From Methylosinus sp. PW1 (GTDB lineage: Bacteria; Pseudomonadota; Alphaproteobacteria; Rhizobiales; Beijerinckiaceae), in contig NZ_JQNK01000004.1 of NCBI RefSeq assembly GCF_000745215.1, forward strand, positions 126,501 through 190,500: a DNA stretch of 64,000 nt, read 5' to 3'. Made by a program: the position numbers and the translations under genes. Below the pieces are notes generated by a model. That model was not told the DNA's origin, ran no database searches, and was given only the letters and a program-made list of their open reading frames with translations. Each line of letters begins with the position of its first letter. Position 1 is the first letter of the stretch. This document shows, in pieces, positions 35,277-44,616 of the stretch.

Positions 35277-36353
35277 ATGTCAGGCGCATCGTCAGATCCG
35301 GCCAACGAGCCAAACGAGCAAATCGAGCCTGTCCTCGCCAGCGACGGGCCTGCGGCGGCGACTCCGCTCGACTTTTCCGGCGCCTCGCCGGACGATTTCG
35401 CTGGATCGGCGGAGCTATCGGAAGAGGCTCAGGAGGCGGCCGAGCTCTCCGACGCGCTCTGCGCTCAGATCACGCCACTGTCTTTTGGCGATCGCGTCTT
35501 CTTGTTTCAGTCCGAGGCGGAGGCATGGCGCTACGCAGTCGAGACGATGCGGCGTCACCATCGGATCGTCGGCCGCCCAAAGCGACGCCGGCTCATCGTC
35601 TGCGTCGGAGCCTCGGACGGAGCGGCGGGCTTGCCCCCCGGCTTGGAAGCCGATGGCGATGTCGTGCTGCTCCAAACCGACGATCCGGGCGCATTGGCCA
35701 CGGAAATCGACAGTCGGACGGCTGGAATGCTGATCGCTCCGGTGAGGACGAAATCCGGTTTCGAAATCGTTCCGGGAGGGCAGCTCGCGCGACTGCGCGA
35801 GACCGCGGACGAATATGGGCTCGTCCTCGCTTACGACGAAAGTTCTTGCGGCTTCGGGCGCTCGGGCATGCTGTGGGCGCATGAATGGACCGGCGTGACC
35901 CCGGATGTGATGGTCGCCCTCCATCGGCCGGCGAAGGCGTCGCCGCTGGCGGCGCTGGTTGTCACCCAGAGATTGGCGCGTGGAGCGCCGGGCCACCCGC
36001 CTCTCGTCGATCGGTCGACGCTCGTGAGCGGGCGCGCTCTTATGGATATGCTGGCGGCTCCCGGCTTTCTGGAACGCGTGCAGAATCGAGGCTGGCGTCT
36101 CGAAGACCGGCTCACGGAGCTGTTCTACAAGCGCCGCGGGGCGTTCACGGCGCTGAGCGGCATCGGCCTGATGCAGGGCCTGGCGTGTCCGGGAGAGGCG
36201 GAGCCGATGCGCGCGTTGCTGGCCGAGCGCGGGCTCCTCACCCGCGCCATGGGATCGTTCCTCGGCCTATTTCCTCCGCTGACGGTCGAGGAAGGCGAAA
36301 TCGACGCGGCAGTCTCCATCATCGACGCGGTCTGCGCGCGGGAGACGCAATGA
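35277..36353 (+). CDS. Class III aminotransferase-like pseudoenzyme (catalytic Lys absent)
   Basis: 358 residues. The C-terminal two thirds follow the class III aminotransferase fold: SGFEIVPGGQLARLRETADEYGLVLAYDESSCGFGRSGMLWAHEWTGVTPD-type order, with the PLP-pyridine Asp at 187. Where the family has the Schiff-base Lys (SAKALGGG-like), this protein has VALHRPAKASP; a gap-free alignment puts His216 at that position. The N-terminal part has no recognisable phosphate-binding Gly-Ala-Glu-Ala loop and is Ala/Glu-rich. It is therefore probably not a transaminase and may be a structural or regulatory relative. ATG 35277 is preferred (AGCGGAAC before it); ATG 35190 is possible. Confidence 0.65.
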   Translation: MSGASSDPANEPNEQIEPVLASDGPAAATPLDFSGASPDDFAGSAELSEEAQEAAELSDALCAQITPLSFGDRVFLFQSEAEAWRYAVETMRRHHRIVGRPKRRRLIVCVGASDGAAGLPPGLEADGDVVLLQTDDPGALATEIDSRTAGMLIAPVRTKSGFEIVPGGQLARLRETADEYGLVLAYDESSCGFGRSGMLWAHEWTGVTPDVMVALHRPAKASPLAALVVTQRLARGAPGHPPLVDRSTLVSGRALMDMLAAPGFLERVQNRGWRLEDRLTELFYKRRGAFTALSGIGLMQGLACPGEAEPMRALLAERGLLTRAMGSFLGLFPPLTVEEGEIDAAVSIIDAVCARETQ

Positions 36354-36494
36354 GAGCCGACGCGATCACGCCGGGCATTGCGATGATGCGGAGCGATGAT
36401 CGGCGCGACGGAAATCAAAGGATCGCGCGTCGCTATCGAACGTATCGAGGCGCGAGGCCTTCATCGATATCTCGGACGTGCGATTTGCCGCATC

Positions 36495-37868
36495 TCACTC
36501 TTGCGGCAGCCGCCGAAAAGAGAGCTTGAACGTCGCTCCTCCGCCTTCGGTGTCGCCGACGATGATTTGGCCGCCGAGGCGCGTCATCAGCTCTCTCGCG
36601 ATCGTCAGGCCGAGACCCGTTCCTGGCGGCGTCTCGCTCTTGCGCCAGAACGGCTCGAAAATGAGCTCGCGATCCGCTTCCGCGATTCCTTCGCCATGGT
36701 CGATGACCTCGACCATGGCGTCGGCGCCGACACGGACGATCACAGATCCGCCTTCGGGCTCGGCGCGTAGCGCATTGTCGACGAGATTGGAGAGAACGGA
36801 CTCGAGGGCCGCGCGATTTCCGCTGACAAAGACAGCGGAATTGGGAGCATCGAATTCGATCTGGCGACCATTCTGAACGGCGAGCAGCAGCGCATCGGCG
36901 GCGACGCGCCGGCTCGAGGCCACGAGATCGACCTCTTCTGTCGAGCGGGCAGGGCTGTCCGACAGGCGGGTCGTCGCCAGCAATTGCTCGACGATATTGC
37001 GAATGCGGTGCGCGTCGCCTTGCAGATCGAGGAGAAAGCTCGGCTGCTTCGGAGCGTCGAGGCGCGCGGTCAAAATCGCGACAGGGGTGCGCAATTCATG
37101 AGCGGCGTTGGCGGTGAAACGGCGCAGCCGCGCGGCTCCGGCGTCGAGACGCTCCAGCGCCTGATTGAAGGCGACGACCAGCGGCCGGACTTCCGCGGGC
37201 GTCGTTGCGGCGGGAAGACGTTGCTCGAGCGTGTCCATGTCGATCCGCGCGGCCTCGGCGGCGATGTCGCGCAGCGGGGCGAGCCCGCGGCGCACGGCGA
37301 ACCAGCTCGTCAAAATGGAAAAGAGCATGGCGGGGCCGAAATAGGCGCTCATCCATTTGGCGTCGTAGAACATCGATACAAATATGTCCGGCCAACGAAA
37401 TGCGAAGCCGTGGACGCCGATCGACACGGGGCCGTAGGGCGTCTCTCGCGATTGGAGATAACCGGTCGGTCGGCCGCGCCGATCCGGGTCCAGCGAGAAA
37501 TGAACCCAGCTCGGATGTAGAGCGCGAAGGCTCGTCAATGCCGTCACGAGCTCGGGCGAAGAGCCGCGGGCGGGCCGCATCTCGAGCGGCTCGAACACCG
37601 CATATTTCAGCTTCGGATTATGCGCCAATTCGGCGAGCAGCGCCTGTGTGGGCTCGACTCGCAGCGCCCCGTCTGCGCCGCGTTCGATAGACGCCATGAT
37701 CAGCTCGCGCGTGCGTGGATAGGCGATCTCATCGAGCGAGGTCGCAAAATCCTCCAGCCCGAAGAGGCCGAGAACGAGCGCGCAGATCCATCCCGCGCCG
37801 ACCGCGACGAGCTGCGCGGCCAAGAGATAGGCGGCCGCCCGCAACGCCAGCGAAGGGCCTCCGCTCAT
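36495..37868 (-). CDS. Two-component sensor histidine kinase
   Basis: 457 residues. Helices at about 10-36 and 175-195 enclose a periplasmic sensor domain of about 135 residues. A HAMP-like linker is followed by the H-box FTANAAHELRTPV (phospho-acceptor His257), N-box NLVDNALRAEP and G-boxes DHGEGIAEADRELIFEPFWR and GTGLGLTIARELM. It senses an unknown envelope signal and phosphorylates the response regulator encoded just upstream, with which it overlaps by 4 bases (ATGA). It looks like the QseC/PmrB group in architecture. No target is visible, though the siderophore locus starts on the other side of the shared upstream region. Confidence 0.88.
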   Translation of the reverse strand: MSGGPSLALRAAAYLLAAQLVAVGAGWICALVLGLFGLEDFATSLDEIAYPRTRELIMASIERGADGALRVEPTQALLAELAHNPKLKYAVFEPLEMRPARGSSPELVTALTSLRALHPSWVHFSLDPDRRGRPTGYLQSRETPYGPVSIGVHGFAFRWPDIFVSMFYDAKWMSAYFGPAMLFSILTSWFAVRRGLAPLRDIAAEAARIDMDTLEQRLPAATTPAEVRPLVVAFNQALERLDAGAARLRRFTANAAHELRTPVAILTARLDAPKQPSFLLDLQGDAHRIRNIVEQLLATTRLSDSPARSTEEVDLVASSRRVAADALLLAVQNGRQIEFDAPNSAVFVSGNRAALESVLSNLVDNALRAEPEGGSVIVRVGADAMVEVIDHGEGIAEADRELIFEPFWRKSETPPGTGLGLTIARELMTRLGGQIIVGDTEGGGATFKLSFRRLPQE

Positions 37869-38542
37869 CGCGCGGCTTCCGTCAGCATATAGCCGATGCC
37901 GCGCGCGAGATGAATCGTGACGCCGGCGCCGAAGGATTCGAGCCGCTTGCGCAATCGCCAGACGAGCGTGTCGAGCGTATGCGGCTGGATTTCGGCGTCG
38001 AGGCCGTAAACCTCATCCAGCAAGGCTTCACGCGCTATGACACGATCGGCGCGCCGCATCAGCGCTTCGAGCAGCGCGAGCTCGCGCCGATGCAAGCCGA
38101 CGGGTCGGCCGCCGATCGTCACCTCGCGACTGGCGAGGTCCAGGGCGAGATTGGCGACGGCGAGCGAAGGCTGCGGCTCGGCTCCAGGACGCCTCAGGCA
38201 GGCCCGGATCCGCGCCATCAGCTCCGGGCCGCGGAACGGCTTGGCGAGATAGTCGTCCGCCCCCGCGTCGAGCCCGCAAATCGTGTCGTCCAGCGAGTCC
38301 AGCGCCGTCAACATTATGATCCGCACGCCGGGCCGCAGCCTGCGCAAATCGGCGACGATCGACAGACCGTCGCCGTCGGGCAGGCGCCGGTCGAGAAGAA
38401 TAAGACCATAGTCGGCCCTCGTCGCGGCTTCGATCGTCTCCTCGAGCGAGCCGCTGCGATCGACGATGAATTGGGCTTCCGCGACGAGCGAGGCGACCAG
38501 TCGCCCCATCTCCGGCTCGTCCTCGACGAGGAGAATACGCAT
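37865..38542 (-). CDS. OmpR-family response regulator
   Basis: 225 residues from ATG 38542. The receiver domain has the acidic pair at 8-9 (VEDEPEM), phospho-acceptor Asp51 (LILLDRRLPDGDG) and Lys101 (DDYLAKPFRG). The C-terminal winged helix (ALLEALMRRADRVIAREALLDEVYG, TLDTLVWRLRKRLE) is typical of PmrA/QseB-like regulators. AAGGGTGAG lies before the start, and the longer frame upstream is outside the fold. It is co-transcribed with the histidine kinase. Confidence 0.9.
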   Translation of the reverse strand: MRILLVEDEPEMGRLVASLVAEAQFIVDRSGSLEETIEAATRADYGLILLDRRLPDGDGLSIVADLRRLRPGVRIIMLTALDSLDDTICGLDAGADDYLAKPFRGPELMARIRACLRRPGAEPQPSLAVANLALDLASREVTIGGRPVGLHRRELALLEALMRRADRVIAREALLDEVYGLDAEIQPHTLDTLVWRLRKRLESFGAGVTIHLARGIGYMLTEAAR

Positions 38543-38895
38543 GATCTCACCCTTCTTATAGGGAAAATTTTCTCGAAGAGCGCCTTCTGATCTCGCGATC
38601 ATCCGAATTTGCTCCCGAGCAGAGTATCTATATAGCGTGAGCATAGCCGATCGGATCAGGTCACGCTGCAGCTCGCGGCCGGCCCGGGACGCCGAGGCCG
38701 AAGCCGCGTCGATCTGACGGATACTTTACGATAAATCAATGGCGGGCGCCGTCGGTCGGCCGCCGCTCTGTTGCTCGGATGATACAGTGAGCCAATCTTT
38801 GGCGCCGCCTCTCGATATGTGAGACTAAGGGGAGGATCGGTCCGTATTTTCACGGAATCGATCGGCGTAGACTCGATCGGCGGCGACAAATCGAG
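38543..38895. other. 353-base divergent upstream region (response regulator / siderophore locus)
   Basis: Separates the two-component operon (minus) from the Cys-rich protein and TonB receptor (plus). A TATA-rich tract at 38625-38635 could hold the minus-strand promoter. I see no clear Fur, RirA or Irr box and no gene. Confidence 0.4.
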
Positions 38896-39339
38896 ATGCG
38901 GAGGCTCGGCGCCATGACGGCGGCTGAAACTCACACGAAGGGATTGGCGAAAAGGCTCCGTTGGCTTTTCATGAGCTTGGCGGCGCTCTGTTTCGCCCTC
39001 CAGGCCTTCGCCGCGATCGGCGGCGGCAGGTCGCCGCATTCGACGACGCCGGAGCTCGGCGCATCGACGCTTTCCGTCGCTTGCGTCGCGCAGAAGTCGG
39101 ACGCTCATCGGCGCGCCCCCGGCCACGATGAGCCGCCCTGTTGTCTGCTCTTTGGCGCCTGCGACCGCAACTGCGATGCGCCGCCGCCGGCGTTCGACCT
39201 CCTCCACGCCTCTCTCGCCGGGTCGCCGGCTTTCGACGCGCCGCGCGGCGGCGTTAGGCCCCCGGTCGACAAGCGCAGCGGCCGGCCGAGCGGCTGGGCG
39301 AGTTCCTGGTCGCCCCGCGCGCCGCCCCTTTTCTCCTGA
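38896..39339 (+). CDS. Small exported Cys-rich protein (DUF2946-like)
   Basis: 147 residues from ATG 38896; ATG 38914 is also possible. A membrane or signal segment (LRWLFMSLAALCFALQAFAAIGG) is followed by a linker and a His/Cys cluster: HRRAPGHDEPPCCLLFGACDRNC. This pattern resembles the small DUF2946-type proteins that precede TonB receptor genes. Cysteine and His spacing suggests metal binding, but no ligand geometry can be claimed. It ends 81 bases before the TonB receptor start and is probably co-transcribed. Family assignment is tentative. Confidence 0.5.
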   Translation: MRRLGAMTAAETHTKGLAKRLRWLFMSLAALCFALQAFAAIGGGRSPHSTTPELGASTLSVACVAQKSDAHRRAPGHDEPPCCLLFGACDRNCDAPPPAFDLLHASLAGSPAFDAPRGGVRPPVDKRSGRPSGWASSWSPRAPPLFS

Positions 39340-39420
39340 GCCCGAGCAGCGGCGCCGCCGCATCTTCCTTCCTCTCGGCTTTCGCGCGGCCAATGTCGTC
39401 GCGCCAGGAGAAATTCAGCT

Positions 39421-41661
39421 ATGAAAGACTCGATCCTCTTGCGGGGCGTTTCCGCATTGGTCCTCATGCTTCCGTCCGTCGCCGCGCTCGCGCAGGAGGC
39501 GCTCCCCACGATCGATGTCGCCGGGGAATCCAAGCCGTCTCCCGTCCGCGACGCCTTGGGACCCGCGGCGAAGGAGACCGGCTATGCTCGGTCTTCCGCC
39601 GTCAGCGCCACCAAGACCGATGCGCCTCTGCTCGACACGCCGGTGGCGGTGCAGATCATCCCGCATGAGGTGATCGTCGACGAGCAGGCGCTGAACACCA
39701 TGGAGGCCGTCAAGAATGTCAGCGGCGTGCAAGCCTCGCCGGGCACTTACTATGACAGCTATCTCATTCGCGGCTTCAGGTCCGCGACTTGGCGCAACGG
39801 CCTGAAGCTCCAAAACCTCATCGGCGGGGAGGAGATCGCTTTCACCGATCGGGTCGAAATCGTCAAAGGGCCGGCTTCCGTGCTCTATGGGCGCCTCGAG
39901 CCCGGCGGCTTCGTCAATGTGGTGACCAAGCGTCCCCAGGAGGAGTTCAAGGCGGAGGCGGAGACGAGGTTCGGCAGCTGGGGATTGTCGCGCACCACCG
40001 TGGATATAACCGGCCCGGCGAATGACGAAAAAACTCTGCTCTATCGCGTCATGGGCGCATATGATCACGGCGACTCTTTCACCGATTTCGAACATCGAGA
40101 CAATGGCGCGGCGGCGCTCTTTCTGACGTTCAGGCCAACTCAGAACTTCGAGTTCAACACCCAGGTCGAGCACTATCAGAAGAAGCAGGCGCAGCCGGAC
40201 GGGCTCGGCAAAATTCCCGTCAACACGCTTTTCGACGACAATGGTCGCCCCGTGGTCATTCCGGGCTTCAACGATCGTCCGCTGAATCTGTCGAGGCGCT
40301 TCTCGATCGGCGATCCGGCCCTTTGGAGCGACTTTCCCTATGTCGTGCACCGAACCGTCGTGGGCTACGACTGGACCTACAAATTCGACGACAAATGGAA
40401 GATCACCAATCGCTTCCATTTTGTCACGAATGACGAAAATCAGACCGGCTTCTTCGCCTATGGCGGGTTCGACGGCGTCAATGTCGCGAGGAATTTCAGC
40501 AATTACCAGTATCAGCGACGCATCGTCGCGACAAATCTCGATTTGACTGGCGAAATACTGACGGGACCGATCAAGCACAAAACCTTGATCGGAGTCGACT
40601 GGTATTCCTACCAAGACGATTCATTTGGCATCGACGCCGCCGGGACCCCGACCTTGCCGCTCAACGTCTATGCGCCGACCTATGGCAATTTGAACGGCTA
40701 TTTGCATTATCTCGCCGATACGGGACGGGGAAATGCGTTGTTTCGATCCCGCGAGCGAGACTTCGGCGTCTATGCTCAGGACCAGATTTCGTTCTGGGAC
40801 GATCGCATTCACGTTCTGCTCGGCGGCCGTTGGGACAAAGCCGAGGTCAATTATTCGCGCGTCTATGGAGAGGCGGATGCGCCCTGCTTCCCCGCTTGCA
40901 CCGCCTATCCGCTGGATCATTTCGCCGATAAGCCGAAGCTGTCGCCTCGCGTCGGCGTCCTGTTCAAGCTCGCCGACGACACGTCGATATTCGGCAGCTA
41001 TGTCCGGTCGTTCGGCTCGAATAACGGTGTGTCGAGCGACGGAACCATATACCCGCCAGAAGAAGCCCTGCAATGGGAGGCGGGGATCAAGAAGCTCTGG
41101 CTCGATGGGAGGGTGACGACGAGCGTTTCCTTGTTCGATATCACCAAGAAAAACGTTCTGGAGCCGGATCCCGTCAACCCCAGCTTCAGCCGCGCCGCAG
41201 GCACGGTCGCCAGTCGCGGAATCGAGGTCGACCTGGCTGGAAATCTAACCGAGAATCTGAGCGTGATCGCCAGCTATACGTTCGATTCCGCGAAGATCGT
41301 CGACGACCTCGGCAATGGCAACGCCGGCAAGCGCTTCAACAGCGTCGCGCCACATGTCGGAAATATCTGGGCGAAATGGGATACGGCGCCGGGCGTGCAG
41401 GAGGGTTGGGAGTTCGGAGGCGGCGTCTACGCCACGGACGATCGCTGGGGTACCGACGCCAACACATGGAAGCTCCCAGGCTATGTCAAGCTGGATGCGA
41501 TGGGCGCCTATCGCACGGTGATCGAAGGGCACAAAGTCAAGTTTCAACTGAACATCAAGAATCTGACCGACCGACGGTATTTCGAATATAGCGATCGCGT
41601 TCAATCCGCCTATTACGCCGCGCCGCGCACCTTTATCGGTTCAGTGAATTTTCAGTGGTGA
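39421..41661 (+). CDS. TonB-dependent siderophore receptor
   Basis: 746 residues with a signal peptide (ends ALAQEA). A plug domain follows (about 50-170: DTPVAVQIIPHEVIVDEQA, YLIRGFRS, RVEIVKGPASVLYGRLEPGGFVNVVTKRP), then a 22-strand barrel ending FIGSVNFQW with the usual aromatic residue. The order matches ferrichrome/hydroxamate-type and lipopeptide siderophore receptors. There is no N-terminal STN signalling domain, and no FecI/FecR pair is adjacent. It imports a ferric siderophore across the outer membrane using TonB. The NRPS genes 2 kb downstream on the same strand make the locally produced siderophore the likely ligand. Confidence 0.9.
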   Translation: MKDSILLRGVSALVLMLPSVAALAQEALPTIDVAGESKPSPVRDALGPAAKETGYARSSAVSATKTDAPLLDTPVAVQIIPHEVIVDEQALNTMEAVKNVSGVQASPGTYYDSYLIRGFRSATWRNGLKLQNLIGGEEIAFTDRVEIVKGPASVLYGRLEPGGFVNVVTKRPQEEFKAEAETRFGSWGLSRTTVDITGPANDEKTLLYRVMGAYDHGDSFTDFEHRDNGAAALFLTFRPTQNFEFNTQVEHYQKKQAQPDGLGKIPVNTLFDDNGRPVVIPGFNDRPLNLSRRFSIGDPALWSDFPYVVHRTVVGYDWTYKFDDKWKITNRFHFVTNDENQTGFFAYGGFDGVNVARNFSNYQYQRRIVATNLDLTGEILTGPIKHKTLIGVDWYSYQDDSFGIDAAGTPTLPLNVYAPTYGNLNGYLHYLADTGRGNALFRSRERDFGVYAQDQISFWDDRIHVLLGGRWDKAEVNYSRVYGEADAPCFPACTAYPLDHFADKPKLSPRVGVLFKLADDTSIFGSYVRSFGSNNGVSSDGTIYPPEEALQWEAGIKKLWLDGRVTTSVSLFDITKKNVLEPDPVNPSFSRAAGTVASRGIEVDLAGNLTENLSVIASYTFDSAKIVDDLGNGNAGKRFNSVAPHVGNIWAKWDTAPGVQEGWEFGGGVYATDDRWGTDANTWKLPGYVKLDAMGAYRTVIEGHKVKFQLNIKNLTDRRYFEYSDRVQSAYYAAPRTFIGSVNFQW

Positions 41662-41695
41662 CGAGCGGCGTCCGGCTCTGGAGAGGAGGGAGGCC

Positions 41696-42937
41696 TTGCG
41701 CGGCTTTTTCGTCTTTCTGCATCGCTGGGCCGGACTCGCCATGGCGGCGTTTCTCGTCGTCGTCGGCCTGACCGGCAGCCTGCTCGCCTTCAACACGGAG
41801 CTGGAGCGCGTCTTCGCGCCCCAGCTCTTCGCCACGCCGCGAACCGATGCGGCGCCGCTCGAACTCGCGGCTCTGGCGTCACGCGCCGAGGCGCAAGTCC
41901 CGCAGGGCCGCGTGATCTCCGTCACCTACGCGGAGCCCGATCAAGTCTCGATCTCCTTCGCGCCGCGGCAGAGTTCTGAGACGCAGGCGCCGTATGATCT
42001 CGGCTTCACGGAATTCTTCCTGGATCCATGGACCGGCGCGGAACTCGGCCGACGTAGGCGCGCCGATCTCTCCGAAGGCCTCGTCAATCTGATGCCCTTC
42101 ATCTACGATCTCCACTGGCGCCTCATGCTCGGCGTCGTCGGCCAGCTGATATTGGGAATCGTGGCGACAATCTGGACGGTCGATTGCTTCGTGGCCTTCT
42201 ATCTGACCTTTCCGCCGACGACGAAATCCTTTCTGCGGCGCTGGAAGCCGGCATGGCTCGTCAAGCGCAACGCCGGCTTCTACCGCCTGAGCTTCGATCT
42301 CCACCGCGCGGGCGGCCTGTGGCTATGGGCGGCGCTGTTCGTCTTCGCCTGGTCGAGCGTGATGATGAATTTGCGGCCCTTCGTCTACGAGCCGGTGATG
42401 CGGACACTGTTCGATTTCCGCTCGTCGATCGACCTCTATCTCGCCTTGCCGAAACGCGCCTATCGGCCGCCGGCGCTCGACTGGCGTGCGGCGCAGGAAG
42501 CCGGCGAGCGGCTCATCGCCGAGCAATCCGCTCTGCGCGGCTTTACATTCGGCAACGCCTTGGCGCTCTCCTATCTGGAAGAGGCGAACGCCTATATCTA
42601 TGAGGTCCGCGGCAGCCGCGATCTCTTCGAGCGATCGTCCAAAGGCGGCGCGACGTCGGTGATGTTCGACGGCGACGATGGCCATTTGATCGAGGCGTCG
42701 CAGCCCACGGGCGAGCATATCGGCAACACGATCGAGAGCTGGCTCTACGCGCTTCACATGGCGCGTGTTTTCGGCATGCCCTACAGGCTCTTTGTCTGTG
42801 CGCTCGGCCTCGCGCTCACGGCTCTGTCGGCGACGGGCGTCTACATCTGGTGGAAAAAGCGAAGAGCCCGCTGCCTTCATGCGCAACGCGACTCGGCCGA
42901 GGCGCCGAAATCGGCTGCGCTCCGATCCTCGGAATAA
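41696..42937 (+). CDS. PepSY-associated membrane protein (iron-regulated, PiuB-like)
   Basis: 413 residues from TTG 41696, which has GGAGGGA at 41685-41691. Four membrane helices: near residues 8-30 (HRWAGLAMAAFLVVVGLTGSLLAF), about 135-165, about 205-225 (LHRAGGLWLWAALFVFAWSS) and about 360-385. The conserved PepSY_TM patterns FLHRWAG, YDLHWRLMLG and ALHMARVFGMPYR are visible. Such proteins often follow TonB receptors and are thought to help release or reduce ferric siderophores at the inner membrane. It lies 35 bases after the receptor and is probably in one operon. Confidence 0.82.
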   Translation: MRGFFVFLHRWAGLAMAAFLVVVGLTGSLLAFNTELERVFAPQLFATPRTDAAPLELAALASRAEAQVPQGRVISVTYAEPDQVSISFAPRQSSETQAPYDLGFTEFFLDPWTGAELGRRRRADLSEGLVNLMPFIYDLHWRLMLGVVGQLILGIVATIWTVDCFVAFYLTFPPTTKSFLRRWKPAWLVKRNAGFYRLSFDLHRAGGLWLWAALFVFAWSSVMMNLRPFVYEPVMRTLFDFRSSIDLYLALPKRAYRPPALDWRAAQEAGERLIAEQSALRGFTFGNALALSYLEEANAYIYEVRGSRDLFERSSKGGATSVMFDGDDGHLIEASQPTGEHIGNTIESWLYALHMARVFGMPYRLFVCALGLALTALSATGVYIWWKKRRARCLHAQRDSAEAPKSAALRSSE

Positions 42938-43325
42938 CGAGCCTCGCGAGCTCCGCATCGGCAGGCTCTGCGATCGCTATCGCTCGGATGACGGGCGAAT
43001 AGCGGGCGCCGCTGCGCGCGCTCGTTGCGCGCTTTCTTCTGGTCCACTGCACGGCGACCGACGCTTTCGGCGAGCGACGTTGGTCGGCGATGAAGTCCGC
43101 GCGTCCGAAAAGCAATTTCCGAAATTTCGTTGGCATGTTTTGCGACGCCGATCCGTCTAGCTCAGTGAACGAACCGAATGCGGTTGCAGCCCTCTGCAAG
43201 ACTGCGACAGAGAGGCGCGATGTCGTCGGAGCCAATTCTGTTCGTGGAATATTTCGGCCGCGTCGTGCGCAGCTCATTGTGAACGTTGCGGGCGAACGAC
43301 AATTCGGATCGAGAGGAGCTTGCTC
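42938..43325. other. 388-base gap before mbtH
   Basis: No gene supported. At 43114-43126 there is a 13-base palindrome (AATTTC, one base, GAAATT) about 200 bases before mbtH, and the patch 43105-43140 is AT-richer than the surroundings. It may hold the promoter or an iron-regulated operator of the NRPS operon. Confidence 0.4.
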
Positions 43326-43550
43326 ATGGATCGGGACGACGAGGATCGCACGACCTACACGGTCGTGATCAATCACGAAGAACAATATTCGATATGGCCC
43401 GATTACAAGCCTGTTCCCGCCGGCTGGCGCGCTGTCGGCAAAACCGGCCCGAAAGCAGAGTGTCTCGCCTACATCAAAGAGGCATGGACGGATATGCGTC
43501 CTTTGAGCTTGCGCCGGCAAATGGCGGAAGCTCAGTCGGAAGCGTCCTGA
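43326..43550 (+). CDS. MbtH-like protein
   Basis: 74 residues, a complete MbtH fold: [16 protein letters not shown], then [21 protein letters not shown] and [11 protein letters not shown], with the conserved Trp residues. MbtH proteins bind adenylation domains and are needed for their solubility and activity. It is the first gene of the NRPS set. GAGGAG at 43313-43318 supports ATG 43326 over the in-frame TTG 43320. Confidence 0.95.
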   Translation: MDRDDEDRTTYTVVINHEEQYSIWPDYKPVPAGWRAVGKTGPKAECLAYIKEAWTDMRPLSLRRQMAEAQSEAS

Positions 43551-43670
43551 GCCTGTCCTGTCGCCGATCGTCGGGATGTTGTTGCCGGCGCTGGGCGAGA
43601 TCGCCTCGCGACGACGCGCGAAATGCGCGTGCGGACTGCGGCCGCAAAAGATCAGAGAGTAGGAGCGGGA

Positions 43671-44564
43671 ATGTCGAAGGCCTACCGCGTCGCAGAGCTG
43701 GACCGTCTGTCGCCTGACGATTTTGCGAAATTCTACATTCGTCCCGCGCGGCCGGTGGTCGTGCGCGGCGCCTTGAAAAAATGCGCGGCCCTCTCCGACT
43801 GGACCTTCGATTATCTTCGTCGGCACGCCGGCGGCTCGAAGACGCCGCTGAAGGAATGGACTGCTTCCGGGGTCAAAATCTCTCATATGCCATTGGCCGA
43901 TTATCTGGACGGCTTGGAGCTCTATGAAAAGCGCCGTGCGGCGGGCGAGCCGGTCGGCCAGAGGCCGCTCTATCTGCACGACATTCCTTTGACCAGCGTG
44001 TTTCGTGACGCGAGCGCCGATCTCGCGGCCTTTCCTCAAAGCTATTTTCCGTCCTGGTACGGCGCCGATTGGCCCAAATTCGCCCAGATGTTTCTCGGGC
44101 CGTCGGCCAGCCTCACGCCGCTGCATTTCGACTGTCTGCTCACTCACAATTTGTTCTTTCAAGTCTCGGGCAGGAAGCGCTTCACGCTATTTTCTCACGA
44201 CGATCTGCAGCGCTGCTACCCCTACAATTGGCGCTGGTGCAGAGTAGACGTGGAAAATCCCGATCACGAGCGCTATCCGCTCTACCGCGAGGCGCGTGGC
44301 GTCGAGATCGTGGTCGGTCCCGGCGATCTGCTCTACATGCCGCCCGGCACGCTGCATCATGTCAGAAGCCTCGACTGCGCTCTGTCCTTCAACGTCGATT
44401 GGCACACGAAAGGCAGCGCTCTGAATGGCTTGCTCGCCGTTATGCGCGGCATGCCTCTCCAGAATGTCTACTACAATGCGCTGATCGCTTTCGGCATGTG
44501 GGCGGGCGTCCCGTCGAAGCGCGTCATGCCCTTTTACAAATCCTATCTCAGCTACGTGTCGTGA
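43671..44564 (+). CDS. JmjC/cupin_8-like Fe(II)/2-oxoglutarate hydroxylase
   Basis: 297 residues from ATG 43671 with AGGAG before it. N-terminal YIRPARPVVVRGALKKC is typical of cupin_8/JmjC proteins. The iron site is HFD in LTPLHFDCLLTHNLFFQVSG (His-x-Asp), with the distal His in PPGTLHHVRSLDCALSFNV. SGRKRFTLFS is the usual oxoglutarate-side strand. The gene lies between mbtH and the first NRPS, so it probably hydroxylates an amino acid or the peptide of the product, for example a beta-hydroxy-Asp or -His for iron binding. Substrate and timing are unknown; a tRNA- or protein-directed role cannot be excluded. Confidence 0.75.
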   Translation: MSKAYRVAELDRLSPDDFAKFYIRPARPVVVRGALKKCAALSDWTFDYLRRHAGGSKTPLKEWTASGVKISHMPLADYLDGLELYEKRRAAGEPVGQRPLYLHDIPLTSVFRDASADLAAFPQSYFPSWYGADWPKFAQMFLGPSASLTPLHFDCLLTHNLFFQVSGRKRFTLFSHDDLQRCYPYNWRWCRVDVENPDHERYPLYREARGVEIVVGPGDLLYMPPGTLHHVRSLDCALSFNVDWHTKGSALNGLLAVMRGMPLQNVYYNALIAFGMWAGVPSKRVMPFYKSYLSYVS

Positions 44565-44616
44565 CCGATCGGCGCTCCGCGTCCCGGTCAGGAAAGTGCA
44601 AAGGAAGCGACGAAAA

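Noticed and set aside
34963..35313. Longer FecR-protein start upstream (117 extra codons)
   Set aside because: No signal peptide there and no family similarity. ATG 34962 has a good ribosome site and signal peptide.
44596..44616. GTG 44596 as an upstream start for NRPS 1
   Set aside because: ATG 44617 has the better ribosome site (AAAGGAAG) and matches the usual FAAL N-terminus.
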